From: Aptenodytes patagonicus
Lineage: Eukaryota > Chordata > Aves > Sphenisciformes > Spheniscidae
Direction of reading: 5' to 3'
DNA length: 64,000 bases
Assembly: GCF_965638725.1 (NCBI RefSeq)
Contig: NC_134982.1
Span: forward strand, 46,361,182 to 46,425,181
Each line of letters starts with the position of its first letter. Position 1 is the first letter of the stretch. Under the pieces are notes generated by a model. The model was not told the DNA's origin, did not search any database, and was given only the letters and a program-made list of their open reading frames with translations. Shown one piece after another: positions 38,601 to 49,224 of the stretch. The translations under genes and the position numbers were made by a program.

Positions 38601-41600
38601 TCTGTATCAGTAGCTGTTTATAGAATGTTTCATGAATCTTAAGAGATATCCATTAAATGGGCAAAATAAAATGTCTTTCACTTGTTCTCAAAATACTAGT
38701 GAAGCTAACCAAGCTGATCTTGCCCTTACAGAAATCCATAATTTAATATGGTATCTACATTACCTATAATCTGCTTAAGCAGTTATCCCAAATGGAAGGG
38801 TAAGGGTACATGCTGGAAGCCATAATGGTTGAAGGGATTAGGAAATACACAGCTGAGGACAGAACAACCCTTACCCTCTTATTCTAGGCTAGGAATGACT
38901 TGCCCATGAGTGTTAGTTTGTGTTTCAAGATCCATGGAACTGTAATAATTTAGTACAGAAACGTCATTTTTCAGATGCTGGTACATATAATTTACATTGC
39001 TATATACTATTAGAACACACAAAGTGACAACCGAGACCTTTGCTTTTCTCTGCACACCACCACTGGTATTCTAGCATGGAAATCTGCATCAACTTCCGTA
39101 AAGGATTCTAGGGGGGAGAAAGAAAAAGAAGCAGCCACATTAAGCATGGTGTTGACAAAAAATATGTTGAACTGGATGCTACTAGAGGAGTACAGCTAGA
39201 ACCTCAACTTCTTAATAAAACGACTAATTTTGAGACAAATAACTCAGTACATCTGATAGATTAATCCTGTCACTCTTCTAAAGCAAGTTTTTCATATGTG
39301 ATGGGAAGAGCATGGTTTATATTCTATGATAAGCGATGTTAAGAAAATACTCAAGAAAAAAGGAACTTTTCAAAATTCATATACACAGTAGGTATAATTA
39401 AGCAGGTATATTTTGTTTTAAGTGCTGGCTTCAGTAATCCAGGCATGCAGACAGACCAATGACATCTGTAAAACAATGTTAGTGTGAAAGATGAAAAAAA
39501 ACAGAGCATTATGTCAGTACTAGACAGAAAGAAAATCTCCAAGTTTATTTTCCCTGGTAATCTAGAAATGCTCTATGTAAGTATAGAACAGGCTTACTGA
39601 CATGATGTAATGTCTTCTTGCTATGCTTAATTTTTTATTTTTTCCTCTTATTCTTTATATAGGTTTCCAAATACAGTTCAGCTACATCTTTATCTTAACA
39701 CTAAAAAAGTACAGATGCCACTGCAGTCCTTTCTCCAAGTGGAGTTTATTGATCCAAACTGGGCTTATTTTTTGATGCCTCACTGTTTCACTGGGCCAGG
39801 TAGAGAGGAAACTATGAAACAATTTTAGATACCCAACTCAAATTCTGAAATGACAAGGTCTTCTTGATGTTACCTAGCCATTTGGACACCTGATTTCTTT
39901 GGAAAACATCTTGCTTTTGCCACTAGGGTACCTCAAATGCCTAACGCTCTGTCCCTGTATCTTCTGACTCACAGAAAAAGGCTTTGCACAAGATGCTAAT
40001 GGAAATATTCCTTGCTTTCAAAACACGTTAGAGATTCTAACTTTTTAGGGCATCTGGGTCATCATTCCTCCAGTCTGGTTGAACAATAACCCCATTCTCA
40101 AAGACTGTAACGGTCATTTGACCAGACAAGATGATGCACATACAGTGGGGGGTGGGGGTGGCAATGCAAAAAATCTAGGTCAGTAAATATATGCATGTTT
40201 AATATACATTTTTTGAACCATACGGTCTGATTTCCCAACTGTGGGTGTAAAGCAAGGCAAGAAAGTAGTAATGCTTCTTTTTGCAATCTGCATTTAAAAG
40301 CACAGTTTCTTTCCCATCTTTTCATTTTTTGTCTGCATATGCTTGAATTGGTTTGAGTAAGTGCATTTTTTTTTTTTTTTAAGATCTTAAACTTTACTTG
40401 CCTGTATTAGTGCATAGAGTTGTATTCATTACCTGAAAGAAAACATGTGTCTGTATGCAGTCATTTGTACATGGCCTCACTGCACTAACAGGCATATGCA
40501 CATAATTACAGGAAAAGAGACCACAATCTGAAAGTATGTTATCAAGTTTCTGATCACGTGTTCGAAGAGCTTAGGCTACTTTCTGTACTATACATGGCTA
40601 ATAGAGCAGTCTGGGGAAAGAAAGGCAGCACAGTCTACCTTAAGTTTAATGACATCTTCACTTATAATGTAGAAGAAAACCTCCCACTAGGAATTTCTCA
40701 TATCAACACAAATAATGGGACTTCAATAGTCATAAAACTGAATACCAAATCAAAGTTAGTTCTGCCAGTGTATTATTTCCTGCAGTATTTTTCAGTCTCA
40801 CATCTTTCTAAAAAAAGAATAGCATGCGGTTTACCTGTTCAACAGAGGTGGAATTCAACAATAGTAAGCAGTAACAGTTTAATGGAATTGAGAAGGCAGC
40901 AATTTTTTCTTACCACTGTTCTGGAGACTTTCTTGCACAAGTAAGAGAACATCCGGTTGAGTCATCTGACAATAAAAGTAATAAAGCTGTTTTCATAGCT
41001 GTCAAAAAGGTGATTTCCCACAACTCAAATTTTAAAACATCACCCCTAGGCTGCTTCTGTTTTTATTCCAGAGAGGGCAGCAAGAAGGAAACAAAATAAC
41101 AGCAACTGAGAAAAAACTGCTCTTAGTCCTTGGTTATCGCTAAAGTGTATCAAAAGGAACAGGAACTCTACTTATTTTGAAGGAAAAAAAAAAATCCTGG
41201 AGTAATTGTAAGTAAAGCTATTTTTACCTCTATCAAAGACTTGGTTGTGGAAAAAAAAAATACAAACAGAAATACTATTTCAGTGTGCTTAAATATGATT
41301 GCCTTCTGACATAGTGGATCCACCTCAAATCAAAGATTGGAATCATAGCTTTTTAAAATTATATGCACGTTATGAACTTGGATCATTCTTTTTCACTACA
41401 TTTCCATCTTTGTTTCCTAGAGGAAATGCTAAATTTTAACTATGAGACTGCCAAATCAACTACAGCAGGAATAAGTTTAAGTATGGAATCAAAAGCTTTT
41501 CACAATCCTTAATTTCTTTTCAATGTTCAATCACAAAGATGTATAGAAACAACTAGCACGACAAATCAAGACTTTAAATTGCTTCACATATAAATGACGT

Positions 41601-44600
41601 AATATGGTTTCATGGCTCAAAAATAACCTAACAATCAAAAACTCTGATGTGCATATATCAGTACAGAAACAAGATCATGGAAGCGCCATTTAATCCAGCT
41701 GTAAGAGAAGATAAATAATGACCTGTCTTATAGGACTGCTAGGAGTACAGATGTTTTAAGTATTTTCAGTTTTTCAGAAGAAAGATTTGATAAACCACAA
41801 AGCTGTATTACACTGCCTGACCATTACTGGTGTATGGAGCAAGGAATGTCATTTTAAGACCATTTTAATGTGGTAGTTCTGTTTTACCCAATGCATTTTC
41901 ATAAAAAGTGCTAGTACCACACTGTAAGTTACATTTAAACCATAATTTACATAAAGGTGCAAACATTCAAAACCACTTAGACACACTTAATAAAATGGTC
42001 TTACTTACATTGGCAGGAAACTGGATATCTATGTTTATGTCTGAAGTTTTGAAACCAAATCTGCTACAGGAGGAGCCATACAATCTTAATGAGCACTCTG
42101 CAACAAAAAGAATTATACTGCATTTACTCTATACCTAATTCTAAGTCTGTAGCTACTTTACAGCATTGTCAGTAGATTTTAAACCTACATCTAGTTTTGA
42201 TAACCACAGGAAATAAAGAAGGGTCTTCCAACAGCACAGAACTGTCTTAGTAAATCCTGCCTTCCATGCTGTTGCTAGTAGTCTTATGATGAAGGTCAAA
42301 TGCCCCCCACGTTCTGTTCATCTTCATTTTTTACTACAGGTCTGCTTGTGTCACAAGCACCATTGTAATTTAATTCTGATACAGGGTTATATTGACACAT
42401 CATGTCGTTCAACCTACTAGTAACTAAATATATTGTTTTAGAATTTAGCTAGCCAAGGTTTTTAATTAATTTTTCATTTTATGAGCTGTTATTTTCCTTC
42501 TTTTTTTTTTTTAATTTGGCAACTCTAGAATTTAAAACAAATTGCAAATAATACCTGGCAATTTTTGACGCAGTAAGTTTTCCATCACTGTTTTAATGTT
42601 GAGCCTTTCTTCTAGATCTCCATTATTTAAGCCAAACTCCTGCACTACATTTTCAATAGCAACACCAATAGCTTGTATCTGGGAAGGCGTTGGAGGAGGC
42701 AGAGCGGTCAGTAGCTGTTCTTCTTGCTTTTCCTTTAAAGATAATAAGACTGACATTTTAATGATTTTCTTGAGTTGCTTAATGTGCTAGAATGAATGCC
42801 TGCAACTCATCCCAAGTACCACCACCACAGGTTTTCCACATAATGGAGGTAATTGGAAGCAAGAACATCAAGAGAGAAACTGTGACAGGTATAAAGAATT
42901 AGATATTCCAGGAGGCTTCAGTAATGTGCAGAGGTATATACACATGTATTTGGAACATTAAAAAAAAAGTTACCAATTCTTTCATCACCTATGAAGTGGC
43001 AAAGGGTAGGAGTTAAAGAGGAAGAAATAGAAAACCTGCAGAAGACAAATATTTTTGTCCACTTCAAGCTGAGAAAGTAGAAGGAGCAGAAGACATTTAA
43101 TTAAAAAATAGAAAATAAAATTGAGGTTATGCTGGAAGTTATTTTGATGTTTATGTCCAAAACAAACCTATTTCCTTTACATATAAACAAGTCTGTAATA
43201 CTCCACAAGTTCTTAATTTCATTTACAGTATTTCTGAATTGAAATCTTCACCCTGACATATAGGTTATAATTTCTAATTCTGCCATACCAACTATTGCTA
43301 CTCCTCATTGCTCTGGACTTGATCAAAACTCTTCATTGTTGAAATATGCCAATGAAATATACACTAAGAAGAATACACATAACTATTCTACAAGAAGAAT
43401 TACAGAACAGCAAAACAGAAGAGTCAGTTGGTACAGCTTTTTTATTATACTTCAATCACCAGTAACAAAATATTACTGAGTGATACTTTAAATGAGAACT
43501 TCTTTTAATAATAATAGACATGAAAAAGTACAAATTAAATTCCAAAGCTGAGGGCAGAAGCAAAGTCCAGGTCCCAAGTTTACTCTTTTTACCAGCATCA
43601 TTAAGTAATAGCTTTAAAGAAGATTCAAAAACAGTAAAAAATAAATGTGGAATGATTTTAGAAACAGTGCAGTTTCACTGTCATTAGTAGGGTGAGGACA
43701 GTTTCATAAATCTGCATTTTACATTTTGTCTTGTCCTTAACTCACCTTTAGGCTTTTCTTGTGTCTTTTCTCTTTAATATGCTTATGAGCAAAAGCCACT
43801 GACTCAATCAAAACATCACACAGTTTGCAGGTATATTTTGCTGATGGGTAGCTTCGAGGTTGCTAAAATAAAGATAGTAAAAAACCCTAAAATATAGAAA
43901 GATATTACCTTCATTTCATTCAATACCCTTGCTAAGTTGAATGACTGTAACTTTTAAGTCCAGAAATACTCACTTTAGCTTTCCTAACTTCATCTTTACA
44001 GTCAGAAAGTTTGCATATCAAATATAATGCCAGAAGAATGGTGGTACTGGGTCAATCAAGCCCAGCACCTTGCTTTTACAGTGGAAAATACCCAATGCCC
44101 ATGGAAGAATATATTAACTGAACAAACATACAATAAAACTTTTCTGGTCCACTGCCCCAGCACCTAGTGATCTGATGTTAATTCATGAACTAATGGAGCA
44201 GCCATTTTTTGTGCTTAAATTGCTGTCACACCAAGATTTACTATACTAAAAAACCCAAGAATAACCTGTATTCTCTTGACAATTCATTAACAGCACCCAT
44301 TTTGTATGTTACATCAGTTCTATAACTAGACTTTCTAGCTACAGTCAGAGAATTTGCTCAAAGTGTACCCTCTATATGGTATTTACAGACAAAAATATAG
44401 GAGAGGACTATACAAGTAAAGACAGAGGCACCTTCTTCAGTCTATAAATGCAGTCTCGCTTCAATCGTTCTTCAGCTTGCTGCAACCCTAGGAGTTCTTT
44501 TGCTGACAGCACAGATTCATCTATGACTGGGCCATCCACTTCATCTTGATCATACTCATCTTTTCTAGTTCTTCTTGATCTTCTCGGTTTCCTAAGCTTC

Positions 44601-47600
44601 TTCATTTCTTATAAAGAGTTATGAGAGCAAATATGTCAAATAACTTCAGAGTACAACACAGCATTTTGTTTTTTTCTTTAATTACCATTCTACTTATGCA
44701 AGAGTCAAAGAACATACAAATCATCTACCCTGCATGGTTTCATAATCTGTTCTGGGCAAGTCTGATAATAGCAAGAGTGTATATTTATGTCATAACCCAT
44801 AGTACCTTTCTTCCAAAGTACTAAAAACCACTAATTTGTCCCATTGAAGTCACTGACCTTATTTAGATAGCTTTGTTAAAGCTGGCAAAAAAATAAAACT
44901 AAATGCAATAGATTTCACTGCCTAGCTGAGACATACCTGTATGTAATTACAATGAAAAGGTAGAATATAACCAAAGATTTCAGGATGCCTGGTCAGGCTT
45001 AGGCAGACAAACAAGATAGAAGGTGAACTGACCCATAGACCACTACGACTATCACAGAATTACTGAGTGTAAGCCAATTTGAATGATTTGTAAGAGCTAA
45101 CAGCACTATGATATAGTACTGCCATGGCTTAGCTGACATACAACAATTTATTATCACCAGTAATAACTGCCTGTTAATGTCACTTCCCTTTCAATTAAAT
45201 GAGCATATGGATCAGTATTGCCTTCACATTATTAAATAGACAAGTGAAAAAAAAAAAACCAACAACCCTATTGGCTACGTAAGTCAATAAATAATGAACT
45301 TGCTAAGTATTTGCACACATTGCTTAATAAATCTATACAACTAGCAGAATAAACATGCTTAAAAAGCTTGTTATGTTTACAGCAAAAGTTCTGGAACAAT
45401 TAATGTAAATACGACTTCTACTTGTAAGCAAACTTTGTCATGATTTTGAAGCAGCAGACTGCTGCTCCAAAACCCTTATCATAGCATAAGGTTTTAATTT
45501 AATAATTTAAAAAAAAAAAGATAAAACACAACTGCTCTACCAAATACATTCACAAAGTTTCTTTCATGTGACCACAATTTTTGTCTCTAATAATTGGCAA
45601 AAAGGAAATAAGCTGGTTGTGTATTTTCAACCAGTTGTTTGATTCAGTTCACTAAGCAGCATGCATGTGCTAGTGTTGTAAACAGGAACAGGACAAAAAT
45701 GGTAACATTAATTTCTTTCAGCAGCAGCACAAGTTTATGCTGGAATAAACAGAACTAAGGCTTAATAGGTTGCAGGGACAGTACTCCAAAGGAAGCTCCA
45801 AGGAGCAGAAACAGAAGTCTGAGTCTCTGAACTTTACACATCCCTTCCATTTTCCATGCTGACTCCTGCTCAGACTCCTAAGATCTGCCACAGTTGTTTG
45901 ACTACATTTTTACTAATCCCTGTGGACAGAACTTGGAGAAAAATGTGTATTAAATGAACATCTTTGCAGGAAAGTGTGTGACAACTACCTACTTACCAAT
46001 TACTTCTGTAACCACTAAATAACTTAAAAAAATTACAAAGTAAATAAATACTTCTAATATTTGGTAGTTACAATAGTGACAATCTAACTATAGGTTAATG
46101 ACTAAATAAAGTACTAAAGGCAAGGCAAAGTTAAAGCTCCTGCAGAAAAATCAGTGCCTCAGAGATTTGGTAAACTCCTTCCTTAAGGTAAAGGAAAGGG
46201 ACAACTGCATAAAAGATTTCAAGTAAAAGGCAATGCTAAAAGAAATATTTTTAGTAATTGTTTGCCACTTGACAGAATTAGAGCTTTTGAAGGGACATCA
46301 AGAGGTGAGCTATGCCATGCTTGTGCTTCGCAGCAGGATGAAATGAACTTTGTCAATCCTGAGCAATGCTCACCTAACCTGTTCTTAAAGGCCTTCAGGT
46401 ACTCCATGAGCTGCCCAGACCACCTCTCCTGTACTTTTCTAGCTTTACCATTAGAAACTTTCCCTTTATTCCTCATCTGAACCTTTCTTGCTCCATTTTA
46501 GGCCCATTGCTTTGTGTCCCATCTATCGGAAAGACTCAAGTCAGATTACTACATGGGCTTTTTAATACCTTTCTAGACAGCTGAAGACTGTTATCATGCC
46601 TGCCTACCCTTTCCTTTTGCAGAAAGATTGGGACTGTTTAGTTTGTGTAGTTTCTGTTTTCTGTGTGCCCTGGCATTCTTCTTGCTCTTCTTTGGACTGT
46701 TTCCATTTCATTCATTCAAGTAGGGTGCCAAAGCTGGACAGAGTACTGCAACTGAGTTTACCAAGACTTACAGAAAAAGGACTACTTCAGGCTGAAAGTC
46801 TGTTTTCATGCCTCACAACACCATGACACTGACTACTCATTATCATCTTCTGATTCACTATGATTTCAGATTCTTCTCTGAAAAAATACTACTTTATAAT
46901 AACTTTTCCTCCTTTATTTGTACAGTCAGCATTCCTACTTAAACAATGGCATTTGCACATATTTATCTTGTATTTCAACCTATATATAGGTCATTTCTCC
47001 AATTGTGCAAAGTTATTTTAATTGACCTTCCTGCTTTTCCACATTCAGTTCTTACCAGCTCACAGCATATTCAAATTTAAAAGCACACACTTAATAAGCA
47101 TACTGTCTTCATTCATCATCAGAATAGTGTAATAAACATTGAGCAGAAGAGAATCTTTGTAGATACTTGCTCAATGCTTCCTATCATTATGACAAAATCT
47201 TTGGTAAGTATTGTCTGAGTGTAGTTATCTAATTAGCTCTGCAAGTCTCTTGTATTAATTTCATCTAGAGAATTTTCCTCTAGTTTACTTACAGAACTGT
47301 CACCTAAGAGTGTCTAAAGTACTACAGTACTAGTACTAGCAGTATCTACCAACTGCTTCTCCCACATCCACAGGGGACTGATCACCATTTTAAAGAAATA
47401 CATTAGAAGGACTTGGCATACTTTTTTCTTGACAAATCCATGTTTACTGCTAGTCATCTCTTTGTTACCTTTCAAATACTCATAGTAGGTTACATTATTT
47501 GTTCCAGAACAGATTCCCTGGATTAAAATTGAGTACCATTTTTTTAATTCCACTTTTAAGAGACGCTTGCCCTTTCCTATATGCCAGTAGTTCACTTCTC

Positions 47601-49193
47601 CTTAATAAGTTCTCAGGTATGATTGCCAGTGGTTCCAAAAATCTACTTCAGAGAGTTCCTGAAGTTTCACAGAACAAAGTTCATTAGACCCAGCAAATTG
47701 GAGAACAGACTTGCGAAAGCATTCTTCTCTGCTCTCTCCTCATCTGAGGCTGAGCTTAAGTGTGCAACTTATTTCTAACAATGAGAGACACTGGGCACCT
47801 GCCCACAGTTTATCTTTTTAGTGACATCTGATATCAAGGGAAAGGACATTTAATTCCTGGACTTCCTGGTATTATCCAGCAATAGCTTTCCTTCTCAGCA
47901 AGGGGGCAGATCAATACTGTCTTTGGCCCCTGATCTTAGCTAAACAAGACAGATTTCTTGCTAACAGGCAGTTGTTCCGTGTTAGTAGCGCCTCATCTGT
48001 GCCTTAGTCTTTCTTATTTTATCTAATTATATTCTCTTTAAAGCTCCCTCTTTCTGCTTGGATCTACTTAGACTTCCTTCTGGTACTCACATTCAATGAA
48101 GATCTTATGATATCGACCACTTTACCCTCCCTTAGCCTGTTCTTTCTTGCACTTCAATATTTAGGGCTTGTACTCTCATTATTAGTACCAATTGCCCATA
48201 GAGAAGTTCAATATGCATGGAGAATTAGTTTTGTGTTATTGTATTACTGTTACTAGTATTAAGTTCTCACGATACCTACGAGGCATTGTTTTCAATCTTC
48301 ATTAAGATATGTTGTTACAGACCTCATCAGTAGCTCCAAAATCTTAGTCTGTATCAACTTAACTGAAACATCCCTTATCAGCCTTGACAGATTCAGTCAA
48401 ATTGTACCTGGAAAACTGCGAACAGGGACACTACACAGATGTTGCTATCTGCTTTCTCCTACCACTTATAAACTAACTTACAAAGACAACACAATTTATA
48501 AACAAGTTCTGTATCATTTGCTGTAACAATTTGTTTAAAGTGCTGCAGTATAGTACAGTCAATAGTTTGCAATATATGACAGAACAAAGATGATTTTTTG
48601 CTTTAACAGTGAATCTTGAAATTTTACTTTTCAGTAACACACAGAAAAAGCTACTTTACTGGATAGCTATGGAAAAACAAGCAAACATGTTGATTACCAG
48701 AGCTTCCTTTCTGCATGTCTGGCATGTCTTCACTCATTAAGTCTTCCTGAAGTTGTCGTCTTACGTTTCTGTTCCCAGCACCTTCAACCTCATGAAAAGA
48801 GTCCTTTCTTGTCCTGCTATGCACAGGAATCCAGGCAACAGATCTGTACTCTCTCCAGCTGTCAGAAGTACCACGGTGGTCATCAGATACCCACTTCTTC
48901 ATTTGGTCTCTTTGCGTATCATTTAACTTTGACCCTTGACTGTAAGTTGTGTTTTTAAGTGAATTTGGGCTACTCAAAACACTACGTGGCCCTCGCCTGG
49001 GACTGTTTCCGTAACGACCTGGTGTTCCCTTTTTCTTTTGCAGGCTGGTATCTATTTTATTGCTATGGCCATTTCCGTATTCATCCATGACTCGGTAGTC
49101 TTTCTGTAAGGGACTTCCTTTTAATTCTTCTTGATGTAAAATTTCCTGTTCCTTATTTTGTTTGGCAAAGCAAGGTTTTGCAGCATCTCCCAT
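18814..49193 (-). CDS. TUT7: TUT7 (ZCCHC6), terminal uridylyltransferase 7 (26 coding exons)
   Basis: Cytoplasmic enzyme adding uridines to RNA 3' ends. It monouridylates or, with LIN28, oligouridylates pre-let-7, and uridylates mRNAs with short poly(A) tails for decay; it is partly redundant with TUT4 (family knowledge). I assembled 26 exons whose phases all join: 4503 bp, 1500 aa plus stop, against 1495 in human. Order: matrin-type C2H2 finger (Cys236, Cys239, His252, His258); N-terminal inactive NTase of the LIN28-interacting module (GSS at 330-332, with Asn344 at one catalytic acid position); acidic linker with two poly-Glu tracts; CCHC knuckle 1 (970-983); catalytic NTase with GSS 1051-1053 and Asp1063, Asp1065, Asp1124; PAP-associated domain; CCHC knuckles 2 (1352-1365) and 3 (1458-1471). 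The start ATG at 49193 opens MGDAAKP, as in mammals. The promoter is the CpG island near 51.3 kb. No disabling change is seen. Confidence 0.97.
20217..20293 (-). other. TUT7: Possible TUT7 cassette exon (77 bp)
   Basis: An open segment with good splice signals (CTCTTCAG acceptor, AATCAG|GTAAAC donor) lying between exon 26 and the terminal exon. Its 5' phase matches exon 26 and would encode 26 residues ([14 protein letters not shown]...). Its length is 2 modulo 3. Inclusion therefore moves the terminal exon into another frame and ends the protein after AAFPINT, while skipping it gives the mammal-like C-terminus. It may be a real avian alternative exon or chance. Confidence 0.35.
22191..22516 (-). 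CDS. TUT7: TUT7 exon 26 (CCHC knuckle 3)
   Basis: Residues 1370-1478 plus one base. A charged RRRRD... linker, then [14 protein letters not shown] (1458-1471). The preceding intron is the one carrying the nested CR1 copies. Confidence 0.96.
23025..23235 (+). mobile_element. Older CR1 LINE fragment (5' piece)
   Basis: Degenerate CR1 reverse-transcriptase coding sequence; the frame reads [13 protein letters not shown], like the CR1 region just before the FADD motif. It is antisense to TUT7, in the intron before exon 26, and interrupted on its right by a younger CR1. Confidence 0.6.
23271..24362 (+). mobile_element. Younger CR1 LINE fragment (partial ORF2)
   Basis: Encodes the CR1 reverse transcriptase from NYRPAS-type motif to past the RT domain. 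Motif A reads [15 protein letters not shown] with its catalytic Asp. The FADD motif is lost: after SMFAVV there is a stop (near 23765), then the downstream RT/thumb frame resumes ([40 protein letters not shown]). The copy is dead. It ends before the CR1 3' UTR, which is odd because CR1 copies are usually truncated at the 5' end only. Confidence 0.88.
24395..24800 (+). mobile_element. Older CR1 LINE fragment (3' piece)
   Basis: A weakly preserved CR1 segment in the same orientation as the pieces on its left. It corresponds to the ORF2 3' end ([22 protein letters not shown], then a [18 protein letters not shown] motif). It is probably the continuation of the copy at 23025-23235. The right edge is uncertain and may reach about 25060. 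Confidence 0.5.
26256..26371 (-). CDS. TUT7: TUT7 exon 25 (CCHC knuckle 2)
   Basis: Residues 1332-1369 plus two bases. [14 protein letters not shown] (1352-1365) is the second zinc knuckle, which contacts the oligo-U tail in structures of the family. The donor is AA|GTGAGT. Confidence 0.96.
26857..26948 (-). CDS. TUT7: TUT7 exon 24
   Basis: Residues 1301-1331 ([17 protein letters not shown]...). The acceptor is CTTCCCCAG and the donor ATG|GTAAGT. Confidence 0.95.
27068..27115 (-). CDS. TUT7: TUT7 exon 23 (48 bp)
   Basis: Encodes [16 protein letters not shown] (1285-1300), the DPFD...NVG-like nucleotide-base recognition loop. Phase 1 in, phase 1 out. Confidence 0.95.
27832..28009 (-). CDS. 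TUT7: TUT7 exon 22 (second PAP-associated domain)
   Basis: Residues 1226-1284 plus one base. [20 protein letters not shown] is the catalytic PAP-associated domain. Two AGs lie in the acceptor region; only the first, at 28010-28011, keeps the frame. Confidence 0.96.
28267..28305. repeat. Short tandem duplication
   Basis: The unit TTCACTTTATGTGCCTATTA occurs twice in succession (about 19-20 bp each), in the intron between TUT7 exons 22 and 21. Confidence 0.8.
28662..28739 (-). CDS. TUT7: TUT7 exon 21 (78 bp)
   Basis: Residues 1200-1225 ([20 protein letters not shown]...), phase 0. The donor is TTG|GTGAGT. Confidence 0.96.
28848..28961 (-). CDS. TUT7: TUT7 exon 20
   Basis: Residues 1162-1199, phase 0. 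Encodes [20 protein letters not shown], the SSY nucleotide-recognition segment conserved in TUTases. Confidence 0.96.
29051..29140 (-). CDS. TUT7: TUT7 exon 19
   Basis: Residues 1132-1161, phase 0 ([20 protein letters not shown]...). Part of the uridine-binding interface between the NTase and the central domain. Confidence 0.96.
30137..30240 (-). CDS. TUT7: TUT7 exon 18 (third catalytic Asp)
   Basis: Residues 1097-1131. [20 protein letters not shown] contains Asp1124, the third carboxylate of the catalytic triad. Confidence 0.97.
30963..31020 (-). CDS. TUT7: TUT7 exon 17 (58 bp)
   Basis: Encodes [19 protein letters not shown] (1078-1096) plus one base. Consensus splice sites. Confidence 0.95.
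31550..31650 (-). CDS. TUT7: TUT7 exon 16 (catalytic Asp pair)
   Basis: Residues 1044-1077. [19 protein letters not shown] carries the GSS motif and the metal-binding Asp1063 and Asp1065. Both acids are intact, so this copy should be catalytically competent. Confidence 0.97.
32517..32603 (-). CDS. TUT7: TUT7 exon 15
   Basis: Residues 1015-1043 ([18 protein letters not shown]...), start of the catalytic NTase. It sits next to a 27-base A tract (32608-32634) upstream of the acceptor. Confidence 0.95.
32608..32634. repeat. Poly(A) tract beside TUT7 exon 15
   Basis: A homopolymer A run on the plus strand (T on the gene strand) just upstream of the exon 15 acceptor. It serves as, or lengthens, the polypyrimidine tract. 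Confidence 0.85.
33316..33466 (-). CDS. TUT7: TUT7 exon 14 (CCHC knuckle 1)
   Basis: Residues 965-1014 plus one base. [14 protein letters not shown] (970-983) is a CCHC zinc knuckle that binds RNA near the catalytic site. The donor is C|GTAAGT. Confidence 0.97.
33592..34745 (-). CDS. TUT7: TUT7 exon 13 (large acidic linker exon)
   Basis: A 1154-bp exon encoding residues 580-964. It starts with conserved [16 protein letters not shown] and continues into a long acidic, disordered linker. The linker has a run of about ten Glu followed by H-E-Q-Q-Q, and a second run of about seven Glu. The [12 protein letters not shown] motif and the final [13 protein letters not shown] are conserved. Antisense ORFs across the Glu codons are shadows. 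Confidence 0.97.
35114..35294 (-). CDS. TUT7: TUT7 exon 12 (first PAP-associated domain)
   Basis: Residues 520-579 plus one base. [20 protein letters not shown] is the PAP-associated signature of the N-terminal module. Confidence 0.96.
36048..36179 (-). CDS. TUT7: TUT7 exon 11
   Basis: Residues 476-519, phase 0, less conserved than the flanking exons ([14 protein letters not shown]...). The donor is AAG|GTCTGA. Confidence 0.94.
37173..37292 (-). CDS. TUT7: TUT7 exon 10
   Basis: Residues 436-475, phase 0. Encodes the conserved [20 protein letters not shown] helix and ends VYLGSW. Confidence 0.96.
38046..38172 (-). CDS. TUT7: TUT7 exon 9
   Basis: Residues 393-435 of the N-terminal NTase/PAP module ([15 protein letters not shown] ... 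[11 protein letters not shown]). The donor is AAG|GTAAG. Confidence 0.96.
39038..39107 (-). CDS. TUT7: TUT7 exon 8 (70 bp)
   Basis: Encodes [20 protein letters not shown] and two more residues. The acceptor is CCCCCCTAG. The donor AAAG|GTCTCG is non-consensus after GT, but the phase fits exon 9 exactly. Confidence 0.93.
40914..40965 (-). CDS. TUT7: TUT7 exon 7 (52 bp)
   Basis: Encodes [17 protein letters not shown] (353-369) plus one base. The short exon is supported by phase, by its acceptor TTATTGTCAG and donor G|GTAAG, and by match to the mammalian protein. Confidence 0.94.
42009..42097 (-). CDS. TUT7: TUT7 exon 6 (inactive NTase core)
   Basis: Residues 323-352. [13 protein letters not shown] is the nucleotidyltransferase glycine-serine motif, but the DxD position reads DINID, the known pseudo-active site of the N-terminal TUT4/7 module. 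The donor is AAT|GTAAGT. Confidence 0.95.
42555..42732 (-). CDS. TUT7: TUT7 exon 5
   Basis: Residues 264-322 and the first base of Glu323. Contains the conserved [19 protein letters not shown] linker and the first helix of the inactive NTase. Confidence 0.96.
43746..43862 (-). CDS. TUT7: TUT7 exon 4 (C2H2 zinc finger)
   Basis: Residues 225-263, phase 0 on both sides. Holds the whole matrin-type finger C-X2-C-X12-H-X5-H (236, 239, 252, 258), which belongs to the LIN28/pre-let-7 module. Confidence 0.96.
44432..44607 (-). CDS. TUT7: TUT7 exon 3
   Basis: Completes Glu166 and encodes residues 167-224: basic [14 protein letters not shown], then the conserved [19 protein letters not shown] stretch. 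The donor is AAG|GTGCCT, which is weak at positions +3 to +6. Confidence 0.95.
46330..47720 (-). mobile_element. Ancient CR1 LINE relic in TUT7 intron
   Basis: Degraded sequence whose minus-strand reading resembles old CR1 ORF2 (in the ORF at 47314-47595: [17 protein letters not shown] and the preceding KHGFVKKK). The plus strand shows the familiar antisense CR1 phrase CTTGACAAATCCATG near 47430. The left part (46330-46850) resembles the antisense CR1 3' region. The copy is old, with both boundaries eroded; it may extend to about 48300. Confidence 0.5.
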
Positions 49194-49224
49194 GGTTATT
49201 GCTGTTCAATTTAGTGATTCCCAC
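48698..49224 (-). CDS. TUT7: TUT7 exon 2 (first coding exon)
   Basis: The start codon is at 49191-49193 and 49194-49224 is 5' UTR. The acceptor is TTTCTAG|GTGGG and the donor TCTG|GTAATC. Encodes residues 1-165 and the first base of Glu166: a polar, low-conservation N-terminus that keeps the MGDxAKP start and the RKDSF motif. Confidence 0.94.
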
